From Streptomyces sp. CoH27 (GTDB lineage: Bacteria; Actinomycetota; Actinomycetes; Streptomycetales; Streptomycetaceae), in contig NZ_JAIQYY010000039.1 of assembly GCF_020181035.1 (NCBI RefSeq), positions 1 to 50,688 on the forward strand: DNA of 50,688 bases, read 5' to 3'. The translations under genes and the position numbers were made by a program. Below are positions 43,588-50,688 of the stretch, piece after piece. Under the pieces are notes generated by a model. The model was not told the DNA's origin, searched no databases, and saw only the letters and a program-made list of their open reading frames with translations. Numbering within the stretch: the first letter of the stretch is position 1; every line of letters starts with the position of its first letter.

Positions 43588-44888
43588 GACTGCGCGTCGC
43601 GGCGGGCCGGACACGCCGCCGGACGCCGCCGACGCCGACCGGCCGGATCCACCGGATGCGACGACGCATCACTCTGCTCTTCACCCTCGTGAGCGCGCTC
43701 GGCCTGATCGGCATGACGGTCTTCGCGGTGCACGCTGACGACGCGTCCTGGCGCGACCAGGTCGACTCCGACCTGCAGACAAGGACCAGCGACATCGCCG
43801 CCGGCCTCACCCCTGATGAGGACGGTGTCCTCGCATACCCGGCCCCGAAGGACGGTGCGTACGACTGCCCCCCGGTGACCCTGTTCACCGCTAGTGGCGG
43901 GCGCCTGTCCCGCGTGGTCTCACCGCGCCGGCCCTGCCTGGCCGTCCCCGCCCAGGCCCTGCAGGAGGCCGCTGCCAAGGCCGCCCGGGAGGGACACGGC
44001 GCCTTGAGCACCGCGACCACACCGAAGGGCCGCCGGCTGCGCCTGTCCGCCGAGCCCGTCACCGGACCGGCCGGCACCACGGACGCCGTGGTGGTCGCGG
44101 CCTTCGACACCTCCGGGCACCTGGACAGCCACAGGCGGCTGACGCTGCTCCTCACCATCGCCTGTGCGGTCCTGGTAGCCGTTTCGGCCATGGCCGGCCG
44201 CTGGCTCGCCGGACGCGCCGTCCGGCCGGCGCTCACGGCACTCGACCAGCAAGAGGCCTTCTTCGCCGACGCCGCCCACGACCTGCGCACCCCCATCACC
44301 TCGATGCGACTGCTCGCCGAGACCGGCCTGCGTGGGGAGGCGGACAGCCACGAAGTGCTGCGCCGCACACTGCGCCAGTCCACCCGGATGAGCGAGCTGG
44401 TCGACGACCTGCTCACCCGCGCCCGACTGATGGCCGGCGCCGTCCCGCTGGAACGGGAGCCACTGCGACTCGACCAGCTCGTCGATGCCGTCGTCGCCGA
44501 CACCCCGGCGCACGGGCACCGGGTGGCCGTCCGGGCCGAAGCCGTGGTCGTCCTCGCGGACGCGGGACTGCTGCGCCGTGCCGTCGCCAACCTGCTGGGC
44601 AACGCGCTCACCCACGGCCACACCCCGGGTGAGCCCGCCGACGTCGAGATCACCGTCACCGTAGACGGCACCGTCACGGTCGACGACGCGGGCCCCGGCA
44701 TACCGCCAGGTCAGGCGAAGTCCCTGTTCGAACGCTTCCACAGCGGTTCCGGTTCCAGCGGCCTCGGGCTGTCCATCGCCGCCTGGGTGGCCCACGCGCA
44801 CGGCGGCTCGCTCACCGTCGTCCCCAGTGCCCGCGGCGGGTCCCGGTTCCTCCTGAGCGTGCCCGTCCGGGACCAGAAGCGGCCCTGA
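43584..44888 (+). CDS. Sensor histidine kinase
   Basis: 434 residues. Membrane helices at about 30-49 and 186-203 enclose an extracytoplasmic sensor of about 135 residues. The sensor contains just two cysteines, Cys95 (YDCPP) and Cys118 (RRPCLA), which could form a disulfide as in CutS-type redox sensors; that link is inference. H-box FFADAAHDLRTPITS with His232; N-box NLLGNALTHG; G boxes DDAGPGIPP and GSSGLGLSI. HAMP is short or degenerate. It should phosphorylate the response regulator encoded just upstream. The neighbouring multicopper oxidase makes a copper or oxidative signal plausible. Confidence 0.9.
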   Translation: MRLRVAAGRTRRRTPPTPTGRIHRMRRRITLLFTLVSALGLIGMTVFAVHADDASWRDQVDSDLQTRTSDIAAGLTPDEDGVLAYPAPKDGAYDCPPVTLFTASGGRLSRVVSPRRPCLAVPAQALQEAAAKAAREGHGALSTATTPKGRRLRLSAEPVTGPAGTTDAVVVAAFDTSGHLDSHRRLTLLLTIACAVLVAVSAMAGRWLAGRAVRPALTALDQQEAFFADAAHDLRTPITSMRLLAETGLRGEADSHEVLRRTLRQSTRMSELVDDLLTRARLMAGAVPLEREPLRLDQLVDAVVADTPAHGHRVAVRAEAVVVLADAGLLRRAVANLLGNALTHGHTPGEPADVEITVTVDGTVTVDDAGPGIPPGQAKSLFERFHSGSGSSGLGLSIAAWVAHAHGGSLTVVPSARGGSRFLLSVPVRDQKRP

Positions 44889-44917
44889 CGCGGCGCCCGC
44901 GCCCTGGTGGGGACGCC

Positions 44918-44945
44918 TCACCGAATCCTCAGGTTCCTCCAGGCA
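44918..44945 (+). promoter_or_regulatory. OmpR-type box, copy 3
   Basis: CTCACCGAATCCTCAGGTTC followed by CTCCAGG, 30 bp after the kinase stop. It is the best copy of the box. The gene that it once controlled may be the kinase scrap at 45047. Confidence 0.5.
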
Positions 44946-45046
44946 GACTTCCGGTGGTCCCCCGAACAGCAGGCAACGAGCAAAGGACGTGCACCACCGG
45001 TTCTACGGGACCGGTCCGGAGGCGCGCGGAGCGAGGAATCGGTTTC

Positions 45047-45205
45047 ATGGCCCGGATGCGGGAACACATGGTCGGCGATGTGGTGGCCGAGCGGTTCGAA
45101 CTCATGGTGCGGCTGGGAGCCGACGGCATGGGCACGGTGTGGCGGGCCCGCGACCTCGTCGGCGGGATTCCTCCCGGAGAGCATCTGCGGGGTTCGTGCA
45201 CCTGA
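45047..45205 (+). pseudogene. Ser/Thr protein kinase N-terminal scrap
   Basis: ATG at 45047. MVGDVVAERFELMVRLGADG and MGTVWRARDLVGG match the first 35 residues of actinobacterial PknB-type kinases, with the glycine-rich loop GADGMGTVW. The frame then ends after LRGSCT; no lysine, HRD or DFG region follows. Truncated by deletion. Confidence 0.7.
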
Positions 45206-45337
45206 ACGGGCACCATCACGACGCCGTGATCTGGTCGCTGCTTCGGCGGTCCTGCGGGACGTCGTCCACGAACCGAACTCTCGTCAAATCTTCGCCCCGA
45301 CGACTATTCGCCGACTTTCTACCGTATAGGTCTGCCC

Positions 45338-46327
45338 ATGGAGCTGGAGTTTCGACATCTGAGGATGATCCGGGCCATCGGTGATGCCGGAAGCGTGACC
45401 AAAGCCGCGGACCGCCTGGGACTCGCGCAATCGGCGCTCTCCAGCCAGCTGAAACGGATCGAAGCCGCCGTGGGCGGGAAGCTCTTCGAGCGGGGCCGGG
45501 AAGGCGTACAGCCGACCCCGCTGGGTGTTCTGGTGCTGGAGCGGAGCCGAGTTCTGCTGCCCGCGATGCGTCAACTGCAGGAGGACGCCCTGCGGTTCGC
45601 GACCACGGCGCGCGAGGACGGCGAACTGCACTTGGGGGCGACCCACGGTCCATTCCTGGGCGCACTGGTCGACCGACTGGCGACAGCCCGGCCCGAGCTG
45701 GTGGTGAGCACTCAATCGTCCATGTCAGCCTCAGAGCTGGTGACCCGGGTGGTCGACGGTCGGTTGGACGTCGCCCTGACCGGGTACTGCGGGCACCGCA
45801 ATGCGACGGGCGACGAACGGCTGGAATGGCGGGAGATCGCCGTCGACCCGGTGTTCGCCCTGCTCAACGAGGAGCATCCGCTGGCAGGTGAGCGGGAGTT
45901 GAGGCTCGAACAGCTCGCTGATGAGCGCTGGGCACTGCCGCCCGGCGAGAGCTGCTTCGGAGAGTGCTTCGCGGCCGCCTGCGTCCGCGCGGGCTTCCTG
46001 CCCCGGTCGGTGTACGAGGCCGACGCCGCCTCCTGCCTTCACCTCGTCCTCTCGAACCGGGCCGCCGCCCTGTGCCGGGCGACGTTCTCGCCGCCCGCCG
46101 GCACCGTGGCCGTTCCGCTGGCACCACCGCAGTTGAGCTGGCGTCAGCTGATCTGCTGGCGCCCGCATGCGTCGGTGCGCCTCGCGGACGAGTTGCTCTG
46201 CCACGCCAGAGCAGCACACGCGGAGGCGGCGGCCCGCAATCCGGTGTACGCGGCATGGCTGCGGCGACAGGAGGAAACGGCTGTACGGCTCGGGGAGCAT
46301 GGCGCTCCACTCTCGGCGGACCGCTGA
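45338..46327 (+). CDS. LysR family transcriptional regulator
   Basis: 329 residues. N-terminal helix-turn-helix (FRHLRMIRAIGDAGSVTKAA, DRLGLAQSALSSQLKRIEAA, GGKLFERGREGVQPTPLG). The effector domain follows (GELHLGATHGPFLGALVDRL, VVDGRLDVALTGYCG, FALLNEEHPLAGERELRLEQ). The C-terminal tail after SWRQLICWRPH extends by about 40 residues beyond the usual fold. No divergent partner remains upstream: that side holds only the kinase scrap. The protease gene lies 174 bp downstream in the same direction and could be a target, but the gap holds its own promoter-like sequence. Confidence 0.88.
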   Translation: MELEFRHLRMIRAIGDAGSVTKAADRLGLAQSALSSQLKRIEAAVGGKLFERGREGVQPTPLGVLVLERSRVLLPAMRQLQEDALRFATTAREDGELHLGATHGPFLGALVDRLATARPELVVSTQSSMSASELVTRVVDGRLDVALTGYCGHRNATGDERLEWREIAVDPVFALLNEEHPLAGERELRLEQLADERWALPPGESCFGECFAAACVRAGFLPRSVYEADAASCLHLVLSNRAAALCRATFSPPAGTVAVPLAPPQLSWRQLICWRPHASVRLADELLCHARAAHAEAAARNPVYAAWLRRQEETAVRLGEHGAPLSADR

Positions 46328-46433
46328 CCCCGTCCGGCCCCGACCCGCTCAGAACCCGCGCGGACGCGACGCCCTGACCGGCCCTTCTCCTCCCGTGTTA
46401 CAGCCAGGTCCATAGCGCCGACAGAGGGGCACT

Positions 46434-46495
46434 TTGACATGTCCCGGGCGCTTTCCATCCTGGCTAGGGTTCCGGCAACCCCCACTCAAAGGAGA
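46434..46495 (+). promoter_or_regulatory. Promoter and ribosome site of the protease gene
   Basis: TTGACA at 46434-46439 is a good -35; the -10 is unclear (CATCCT at about 16 bases, or TAGGGT further on). AAAGGAGA at 46488-46495 is a strong ribosome site five bases before the ATG. Confidence 0.45.
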
Positions 46496-46500
46496 CCCCA

Positions 46501-47679
46501 ATGCTCCGACGTCACACAGCGGTTGCCGCCGGTTCCCTGGCCATCGCCGCGCTGGTCGCCACGGTCGCACCGGCGGGCGCCAGCACGAACGACACTGCGA
46601 TCGCCAACGCCATGACGGCCCATCAAGAGGTTGCGGCCCCGGTACCCGCCGCCCTGCTCCCGGCGCTCCGGCGCGACCTCGGCCTCACTCCGCAGGCCGC
46701 CGCAACCCGCCTGGCCGGCGAAGCCCGGGCCGCCGCGACGCAGGAAGCGCTCAAGCGGGCACTCGGCAACCGCTGGGCCGGCGCCTGGCTCAGCAATGCC
46801 GACACCACCCTGACGGTCGCCACCACCGACCCCGCCGCCGCCCGGACCATAGTCGCGGACGGTGGCCGAGCCCGGGTCGTCCGCAACTCCCTCGCCACGC
46901 TCGACCGGGCCAAGGCCACGCTCGACGCGGCGGCCCGCACCGCCACCCCGAAGAACACGCCGCTGTGGTACGTCGACCAAGCGGCCAACACCGTCGTCGT
47001 CCAGTCCACCGACACCAACCGCACCAAAGACTTCCTCGCCAGGTCCGGAGTGGACCACTTCCTCGTCCGGGTCGTCCGCGCCTCGGACGCCCCCCGCCCG
47101 CTGGCCGACCTCCGCGGCGGTGACGCCTACTTCATCAACAGCGCCGCCCGCTGCTCGATCGGCTTCCCAGTCACCCAGAACGGCCAGCCCGGCTTCGTCA
47201 GCGCCGGCCACTGCGGACAAGCGGGCTCCAGCGCCGCGGCTCCAGACGGCACCTCCATAGGAACCTTCCAGGGCTCGACCTTCCCCGGCAACGACTACTC
47301 GTGGGTGCAGGCCGATTCGACCTGGACGGCCCAGCCCCAGGTCAAAAACTACGCCGGCGGCACGGTGACGGTCTCCGGCTCCGACGTCGCCCCCATCGGC
47401 TCCTCGGTCTGCCGCTCCGGTTCCACCACAGGCTGGCACTGCGGCAGCGTCCAGCAGTTCAACGCCACCGTCAACTACGCGCAGGGCAGCGTGCTCGGCC
47501 TCACCCGTACCAGCGTGTGCGCCGAGCCCGGCGACTCCGGCGGCTCGTTCATCTCCGGCAACCAGGCCCAGGGCGTCACCTCCGGCGGCTCCGGCAACTG
47601 CACCGTCGGCGGAACCACCTACTTCCAGCCCGTCAACCCGATACTCCAGGCCTACGGCCTGACCCTGGCCACCGGTTGA
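46501..47679 (+). CDS. Streptogrisin-like secreted serine protease (S1 family)
   Basis: 392 residues. Signal peptide 1-28 (RRHTAVAAGSLAIAALVATV ... AGAS). A propeptide follows to about residue 203 with the alpha-lytic-type pro domain (WAGAWLSNADTTLTVATTD, TPLWYVDQAANTVVVQSTD). The mature domain starts near LRGGDAYFINSAARCSIGFP. Catalytic triad His237 (SAGHCG), Asp265 (GNDYSWV) and Ser346 (GDSGGS). Cysteines pair as in family members (Cys218/Cys238, Cys304/Cys314, Cys340 with the Cys after GSGN). Chymotrypsin-like secreted enzyme, matured by self-cleavage. Confidence 0.93.
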   Translation: MLRRHTAVAAGSLAIAALVATVAPAGASTNDTAIANAMTAHQEVAAPVPAALLPALRRDLGLTPQAAATRLAGEARAAATQEALKRALGNRWAGAWLSNADTTLTVATTDPAAARTIVADGGRARVVRNSLATLDRAKATLDAAARTATPKNTPLWYVDQAANTVVVQSTDTNRTKDFLARSGVDHFLVRVVRASDAPRPLADLRGGDAYFINSAARCSIGFPVTQNGQPGFVSAGHCGQAGSSAAAPDGTSIGTFQGSTFPGNDYSWVQADSTWTAQPQVKNYAGGTVTVSGSDVAPIGSSVCRSGSTTGWHCGSVQQFNATVNYAQGSVLGLTRTSVCAEPGDSGGSFISGNQAQGVTSGGSGNCTVGGTTYFQPVNPILQAYGLTLATG

Positions 47680-47869
47680 TCCAGAACCGGCTGATACTCC
47701 AGCAGGAGTTCCCTGTCTGACCTGCGGGTTTCCTCAGGCGGCTCAGGGATGAGGGCCGCGGAGCGGTCAGGGGTGGCCTTCTGCAGACCGCCCCTCGATC
47801 GTGCCACGGCGTCGCAGGCAGTGACAGCGGCATGCGACCGCTTGGCGTCGGCGCCCGTTCGACCAGCTC

Positions 47870-48113
47870 AGGGCATGGTATCGCCCTCGGCGGCCACCAA
47901 GCTGAGGCGGCCGGGGACGACAAACTGCCAGAAACCGCCGAACCTCCGCGACCGTGAACTCGATTGCACCGGCTGTCCCACCAGTGCCGCCCCCCTCTCT
48001 CGGACCTGGCGCGCCGTGGCGGGCGGCCTCTCCCTCCTCATCCACCACGAGATCGACCACCTCAACGACCTGCTGTACACCGCTCGCATGCGAAACGGCG
48101 TCGATCCGATCTC
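47870..48113 (+). pseudogene. Peptide deformylase scrap
   Basis: A frame ending near 48113 contains GGLSLLIHHEIDHLNDLLYT and ARMRNGVDPI. HEIDHL is the HExxH zinc site of peptide deformylase, followed by the usual GxLYxxRM pattern. An earlier piece in another frame, GIALGGHQAEAAGDD at about 47880, resembles the GIAAPQIG motif. The EGCLS motif between them is lost. Two or more indels separate the pieces, so it is a decayed copy; a working housekeeping copy must exist elsewhere. Confidence 0.6.
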
Positions 48114-48180
48114 TTCCGGTCCGCCGACCTCGTCACGGCATGATGGGCCCCGCTCGAACGGAACGCCCGGCGCCAATTCG

Positions 48181-48460
48181 GTGACGCACTCCGCCACTCG
48201 TACCGCCGCGACTCACTGACGTACGCCAAGCCCGGGGTTCCCTCGAAGCACCGGTACAAGTTCGACGACGCCCTCCGCCCCTGGTATCCGCGCGACCCGG
48301 AAGAGCGGCGTTGGACGAGTTCGAAAGGGCTGTTGGACCTCATCGAGATAGTCCGCACACACTTGTCTCCTCGAACACTACTGGCGGCTCACCGGCGGTG
48401 AACACGGCGGTCAGTGGCTGATGGAGGATGCTCCTCACGGCATGCCGGAGAGTGGTGCGT
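48181..48460 (+). pseudogene. Relic of an unknown protein, frameshifted
   Basis: One frame reads LRHSYRRDSLTYAKPGVPSK, HRYKFDDALRPWYPRDPEER and WTSSKGLLDLIEIVRTHL. Near 48363 it shifts by one to LEHYWRLTGGEHGGQWLMED and APHGMPESG. Together these look like the C-terminal 110 residues of a real protein, rich in aromatic residues. No start is visible, so the 5' part is missing. Family unknown to me. Confidence 0.45.
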
Positions 48461-48977
48461 GGCGGTCATCGCGGCGGCACAGGCGACGGACGGCAGCTGG
48501 ATCTGGGCCCAGACGTCCGCGCTGAACGTTCCGTGCATCGCTCTCTTCGGCGCCTATCTCACGTACGCCCTCAACCAGCGGGCCGTACGCAGGGAACGCC
48601 GCGCCAAGACCTTCGCCGAAGCCCTGACGGCGGTCGAGGAGTACTTGGAGATGCCGTACCGCATACGGCGTCGCCCCAAGTCCTCCTCCGCCGTACGACA
48701 ACAGCTCACCGACGAAGTCAGCGGCCTACTGACTCAGATGGCCTTCCACCAGGCGTGGCTCGAGATCGAGGCATCGGCGGTGACGGGCCCCTACGCAACG
48801 CTCGTGGCCACGGCCCGAGCGGAGGCCGGCGCACAGATGAGTCTCGCCTGGGACCAGCCGCCGATCACCACCGGCAGCGGCATGAACCTCGGGGTGCCGT
48901 ATCCGCGAGACCGATCAAACGCCGCCCGAGCCGTGTGCATCGAGGTGATGCGCCGCCACCTCGGAGAACGATCGTGA
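48459..48977 (+). CDS. Small membrane-anchored hypothetical protein
   Basis: 172 residues from a GTG at 48459 with GGAGAG eight bases upstream. Residues 20-40 (LNVPCIALFGAYLTYALNQR) form one membrane helix near the N-terminus. The remaining 130 residues are helical and probably cytoplasmic (RAKTFAEALTAVEEYLEMPY, LLTQMAFHQAWLEIEASAVT, RSNAARAVCIEVMRRHLGER). Similar one-helix proteins of unknown function are frequent in Streptomyces. It ends 50 bp before the CRISPR repeats. Confidence 0.65.
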   Translation: MAVIAAAQATDGSWIWAQTSALNVPCIALFGAYLTYALNQRAVRRERRAKTFAEALTAVEEYLEMPYRIRRRPKSSSAVRQQLTDEVSGLLTQMAFHQAWLEIEASAVTGPYATLVATARAEAGAQMSLAWDQPPITTGSGMNLGVPYPRDRSNAARAVCIEVMRRHLGERS

Positions 48978-49029
48978 TCTTGGTGCCAACTATCCCTCTT
49001 TTGTGCCAACTAAAAATCCTCGTCACATG

Positions 49030-49180
49030 GACGCAACCCCCCGCGGCGCGGGGAGCAGACCAGAAGTCGGACTACCGGTTCTACGTGAAGGGGACCATCC
49101 CCGCGGGTGCGGGGAGCAGGACTCGACCTGGCCCTGACGCAGAAGTCACTCGGGACCATCCCCGCACCCGCGGGGATGGT
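49030..49180 (-). CRISPR. Short orphan type I-E-like CRISPR array
   Basis: Three 29-base repeats with two 32-base spacers give an exact 61-base period: repeats at 49030-49058, 49091-49119 and 49152-49180. The middle repeat is the cleanest. On the minus strand it begins CTGCTCCCCGCACCCGCGGG and ends GATGGTCCC, the canonical type I-E form of actinobacteria. The repeat at 49030 keeps only the first half in that orientation, as a last repeat often does; the repeat at 49152 has changes in its stem and is nearly self-complementary. No cas gene is in the window. The leader would be beyond 49180 but that side is not AT-rich; AT-richer sequence with two GTGCCAACTA copies lies on the other side (48985-49015). 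Confidence 0.72.
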
Positions 49181-49210
49181 GTGCCCAGTGTGCCTAGGTG
49201 GTGATCACTC

Positions 49211-49231
49211 GCCCTCGGCTCAGCCGAGGGC
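49211..49231. terminator. Hairpin between CRISPR array and secreted-protein gene
   Basis: GCCCTCGG and CCGAGGGC enclose the loop CTCAG, followed on the plus strand by CGGGTTT. It is well placed to end transcription coming from the left, or from the minus-strand gene ending at 49374. Confidence 0.6.
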
Positions 49232-49373
49232 GGGTTTCACGCGGCGGTCCTCAGCCCAGCCCGTTGGTCGCCGTCTTGTGCTGCCCGGCCTGTGCCGGGG
49301 GCAGGTAGTGGGAGACCTGCACAAGCACGGCCCCCGGTACGAGGCGTACGGTGCTGCGGTCTGAGACGATCCG

Positions 49374-50012
49374 CTAGTCGGTGACGCCGAACCAGTATGC
49401 GCTTGAGCCATTTCCGTTGACGTACCGCACGTAGTAGCCGTTCGAGGAGCCCGAGCAGTCGCTGGTCGGGTAGGTGGTGATGTGCACCTCGCCACGCCAC
49501 CACCAGTTGCTGTCGAGGCTGTCCCAGCCGGGAGTTGCCACGCAGTGGCCGACCCATTGGTTCGCCTGGTTGTTGCCCTCAACGTACATGGAGTAGGCAA
49601 TGCCCTGGTTGTCGAAGAATTCGATCTGTTGGGTGGCTGCAGGCGAGTTGTCGCCGGTGACTATGGCCCACCAGTCCCCACCGGGCCGGTTGGCGGGCAC
49701 GTTCGTGGAGCCGGACCAGTTGTCGCCGCCGGTGCAGTTCTGGCCGTTGTAGGCGACTACGGTGACGTTGCCCTGCCACCACCAGCCACTGATGGCGTTC
49801 TTGAAGTCGGGGGTGTTGAAGCAGCCCTGGGCGCTGTTGCCGCTCTGGTCGAGGCCGATGATCTTGACAGAGGTTGTCGTGTTCTTGTTGTCCACGATCA
49901 TCAACTGCTGGCCGGATGAGCCAGCGTGGGCAGTACCGCCGAGGGCGATTACTCCGGCCACCGAAAGCGCCATTGCGGCGGCCGCGCGGGCTGCCCGCTT
50001 GAAGATGTTCAC
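49374..50012 (-). CDS. Secreted two-repeat protein, crystallin-like or I36-like
   Basis: 212 residues from a GTG at 50012 with GGGAGAGAC before it. Signal peptide 1-30, ending ALGGTAHA. The mature protein has two similar halves. The first reads GCFNTPDFKNAISGWWWQGN then VTVVAYNGQNCTGGDNWSG. The second reads HCVATPGWDSLDSNWWWRGE then VHITTYPTSDCSGSSNGYYV. Each half has a WWW cluster, one Cys before it and one after it, so a disulfide in each is likely. The pattern recalls small beta-sandwich secreted proteins such as peptidase-inhibitor family I36 or beta/gamma crystallins, but I cannot place it firmly. CATAAT at 50051-50056 (minus strand) may be its -10. Confidence 0.75.
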   Translation of the reverse strand: MNIFKRAARAAAAMALSVAGVIALGGTAHAGSSGQQLMIVDNKNTTTSVKIIGLDQSGNSAQGCFNTPDFKNAISGWWWQGNVTVVAYNGQNCTGGDNWSGSTNVPANRPGGDWWAIVTGDNSPAATQQIEFFDNQGIAYSMYVEGNNQANQWVGHCVATPGWDSLDSNWWWRGEVHITTYPTSDCSGSSNGYYVRYVNGNGSSAYWFGVTD

Positions 50013-50158
50013 GTCTCTCCCGTGGTCGAACATATGTACGCGCGTGACGCATTATGCACGATCTTGATCATGTGTAGAAGATCTTCAACGGCGTCGGTAT
50101 CGGTCGCACCGTTCCCCTTGACGGACCTTGGCTGGCGCCCGGGATGCGGGGCAGTCGG

Positions 50159-50554
50159 TCAGCCGCCGTTGGCGATCTTCTCGGCGTCCTTGTCGGCCTT
50201 CGCGAGCGCGGCAAGGCAGTCGGCGGCGATCTGCTGCGGCCGCCCCGAAGGACGGCCGCCCACCCGAGGGTGTTCTGACGAACGGGGAGCCGGGCTTCTG
50301 GTTGCGATCCGTGGCTGCCCCGGAGGACGGCCGCCACTCGGCGACGACGATATCGGCGGCGGGGTCGGGGCCTTGTTGCGATCCTTGGGCGCGGTCACCA
50401 CGCCCTCGGGTGGCAGCGGGGCACCCCAGCACGGATGGGTTGCGATCCTCGGTCGTCCCGGAGGGCGACCATTATCCAGCGGCCTGAGCATCGCCGCGGC
50501 CGTCGTCGGGATGTTGCGATCCCCGGCCGTCCCAAAGGACGACCGCCACTCCAC
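50159..50554 (-). repeat. Degenerate repeat tract, about 65-80 bp units
   Basis: A block built on GTTGCGATCC and, about 12 bases on, GTCCCGGAGGACGGCCGCC-like text recurs at about 50225, 50304, 50375, 50440 and 50514. On the minus strand the units encode variants of WRSSFGTAGDRN, WRPSSGAATDRN and GGRPSGRPQQIA in shifting frames. One minus-strand frame (50159-50554) is open throughout and ends AADCLAALAKADKDAEKIAN, which looks like a true C-terminus. It is probably the decayed end of a gene for a repeat-rich protein; I do not recognise the family. Confidence 0.5.
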
Positions 50555-50688
50555 TCGCCGACGAAGTGATGCCGGCCCCGCCGTGGCGTTGCCCGGCTTC
50601 AGGATCAGGCGCCGACCGTGGTCTTGGCCTCACCGGCGCGTCCTGTTGGAGAGGCCAGCGGCGGGGTGGGCATGCCCGCGTCTTCGCG

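Noticed and set aside
42922..44888. Naming the two-component pair cutR/cutS
   Set aside because: Two sensor cysteines recall CutS, but the sequence cannot be matched to it by eye with confidence.
48978..49029. AT-rich stretch as the CRISPR leader
   Set aside because: The canonical repeat orientation and the degenerate repeat at 49030 place the leader on the opposite side; kept only as a remark.
49152..49180. Third CRISPR repeat as only a terminator hairpin
   Set aside because: Its self-complementarity fits a hairpin, but its exact 61-base spacing from the other repeats makes a CRISPR origin the better explanation.

Overview
The window is high-GC actinomycete DNA, almost certainly Streptomyces or a close relative. 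GTG and TTG starts are common, purine-rich ribosome sites precede them, third positions are GC-rich, and the families are typical: WD40 and PQQ propellers, a streptogrisin-like protease, LysR, LacI and TetR regulators, and a type I-E CRISPR repeat. No rRNA, tRNA, replication or core-metabolism gene was seen. The many transposase relics and broken genes suggest an accessory region such as a chromosome arm.

Layout. 0-9 kb: a broken gene of unknown family, a DUF4240 gene, a chimeric transposase relic, two divergent WD40 proteins and a PQQ-type propeller. 9-12.1 kb: an IS accessory-gene fragment, a HIT-family gene, then an internally deleted IS630 element directly abutting a decayed IS701 element. 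12.1-15.2 kb: a compact three-gene minus-strand operon for membrane-linked proteins of unknown function, two of which share a glycine/alanine-rich motif. 15.6-18.3 kb: an unknown gene, then a divergent LysR/SDR pair closed by a long hairpin. 18.3-20.4 kb: an amber-interrupted gene, a frameshifted LacI and a rhamnosidase scrap. 20.5-26.2 kb: a plus-strand operon of lipoprotein (frameshifted), TPR-WD40 protein and GH20 hexosaminidase (frameshifted). 26.2-35.4 kb: lipoprotein, TPR and mini-WD40 genes, then many small conserved proteins of the kind found in immunity or orphan toxin-immunity islands, several broken. 35.4-39.8 kb: TetR, an IS3 element joined to an IS256 scrap, a second IS630 element and a nucleotidyltransferase. 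40.2-45 kb: a multicopper oxidase lipoprotein and a two-component system with repeated OmpR-type boxes. 45-50.7 kb: kinase scrap, LysR, secreted protease, deformylase scrap, small membrane protein, a short orphan type I-E CRISPR array, a secreted two-repeat protein and a degenerate repeat tract.

How the parts may work together. One 17-bp palindrome recurs at four places: before the lipoprotein/TPR-WD40/GH20 operon, between the divergent TPR and mini-WD40 genes, at the end of a small broken gene, and before the TetR gene. This suggests that TetR controls itself and the TPR/WD40 genes. The WD40 proteins share an N-terminal module, so they form a local paralogous set. A second repeated box near 42.2, 42.6 and 44.9 kb suggests the two-component system acts on its own region and perhaps on the multicopper oxidase. 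About ten genes carry frameshifts or nonsense codons, several in homopolymers, so either the region is decaying or the sequence has indel errors. Product assignments rest on motifs read by eye; no database search was possible.
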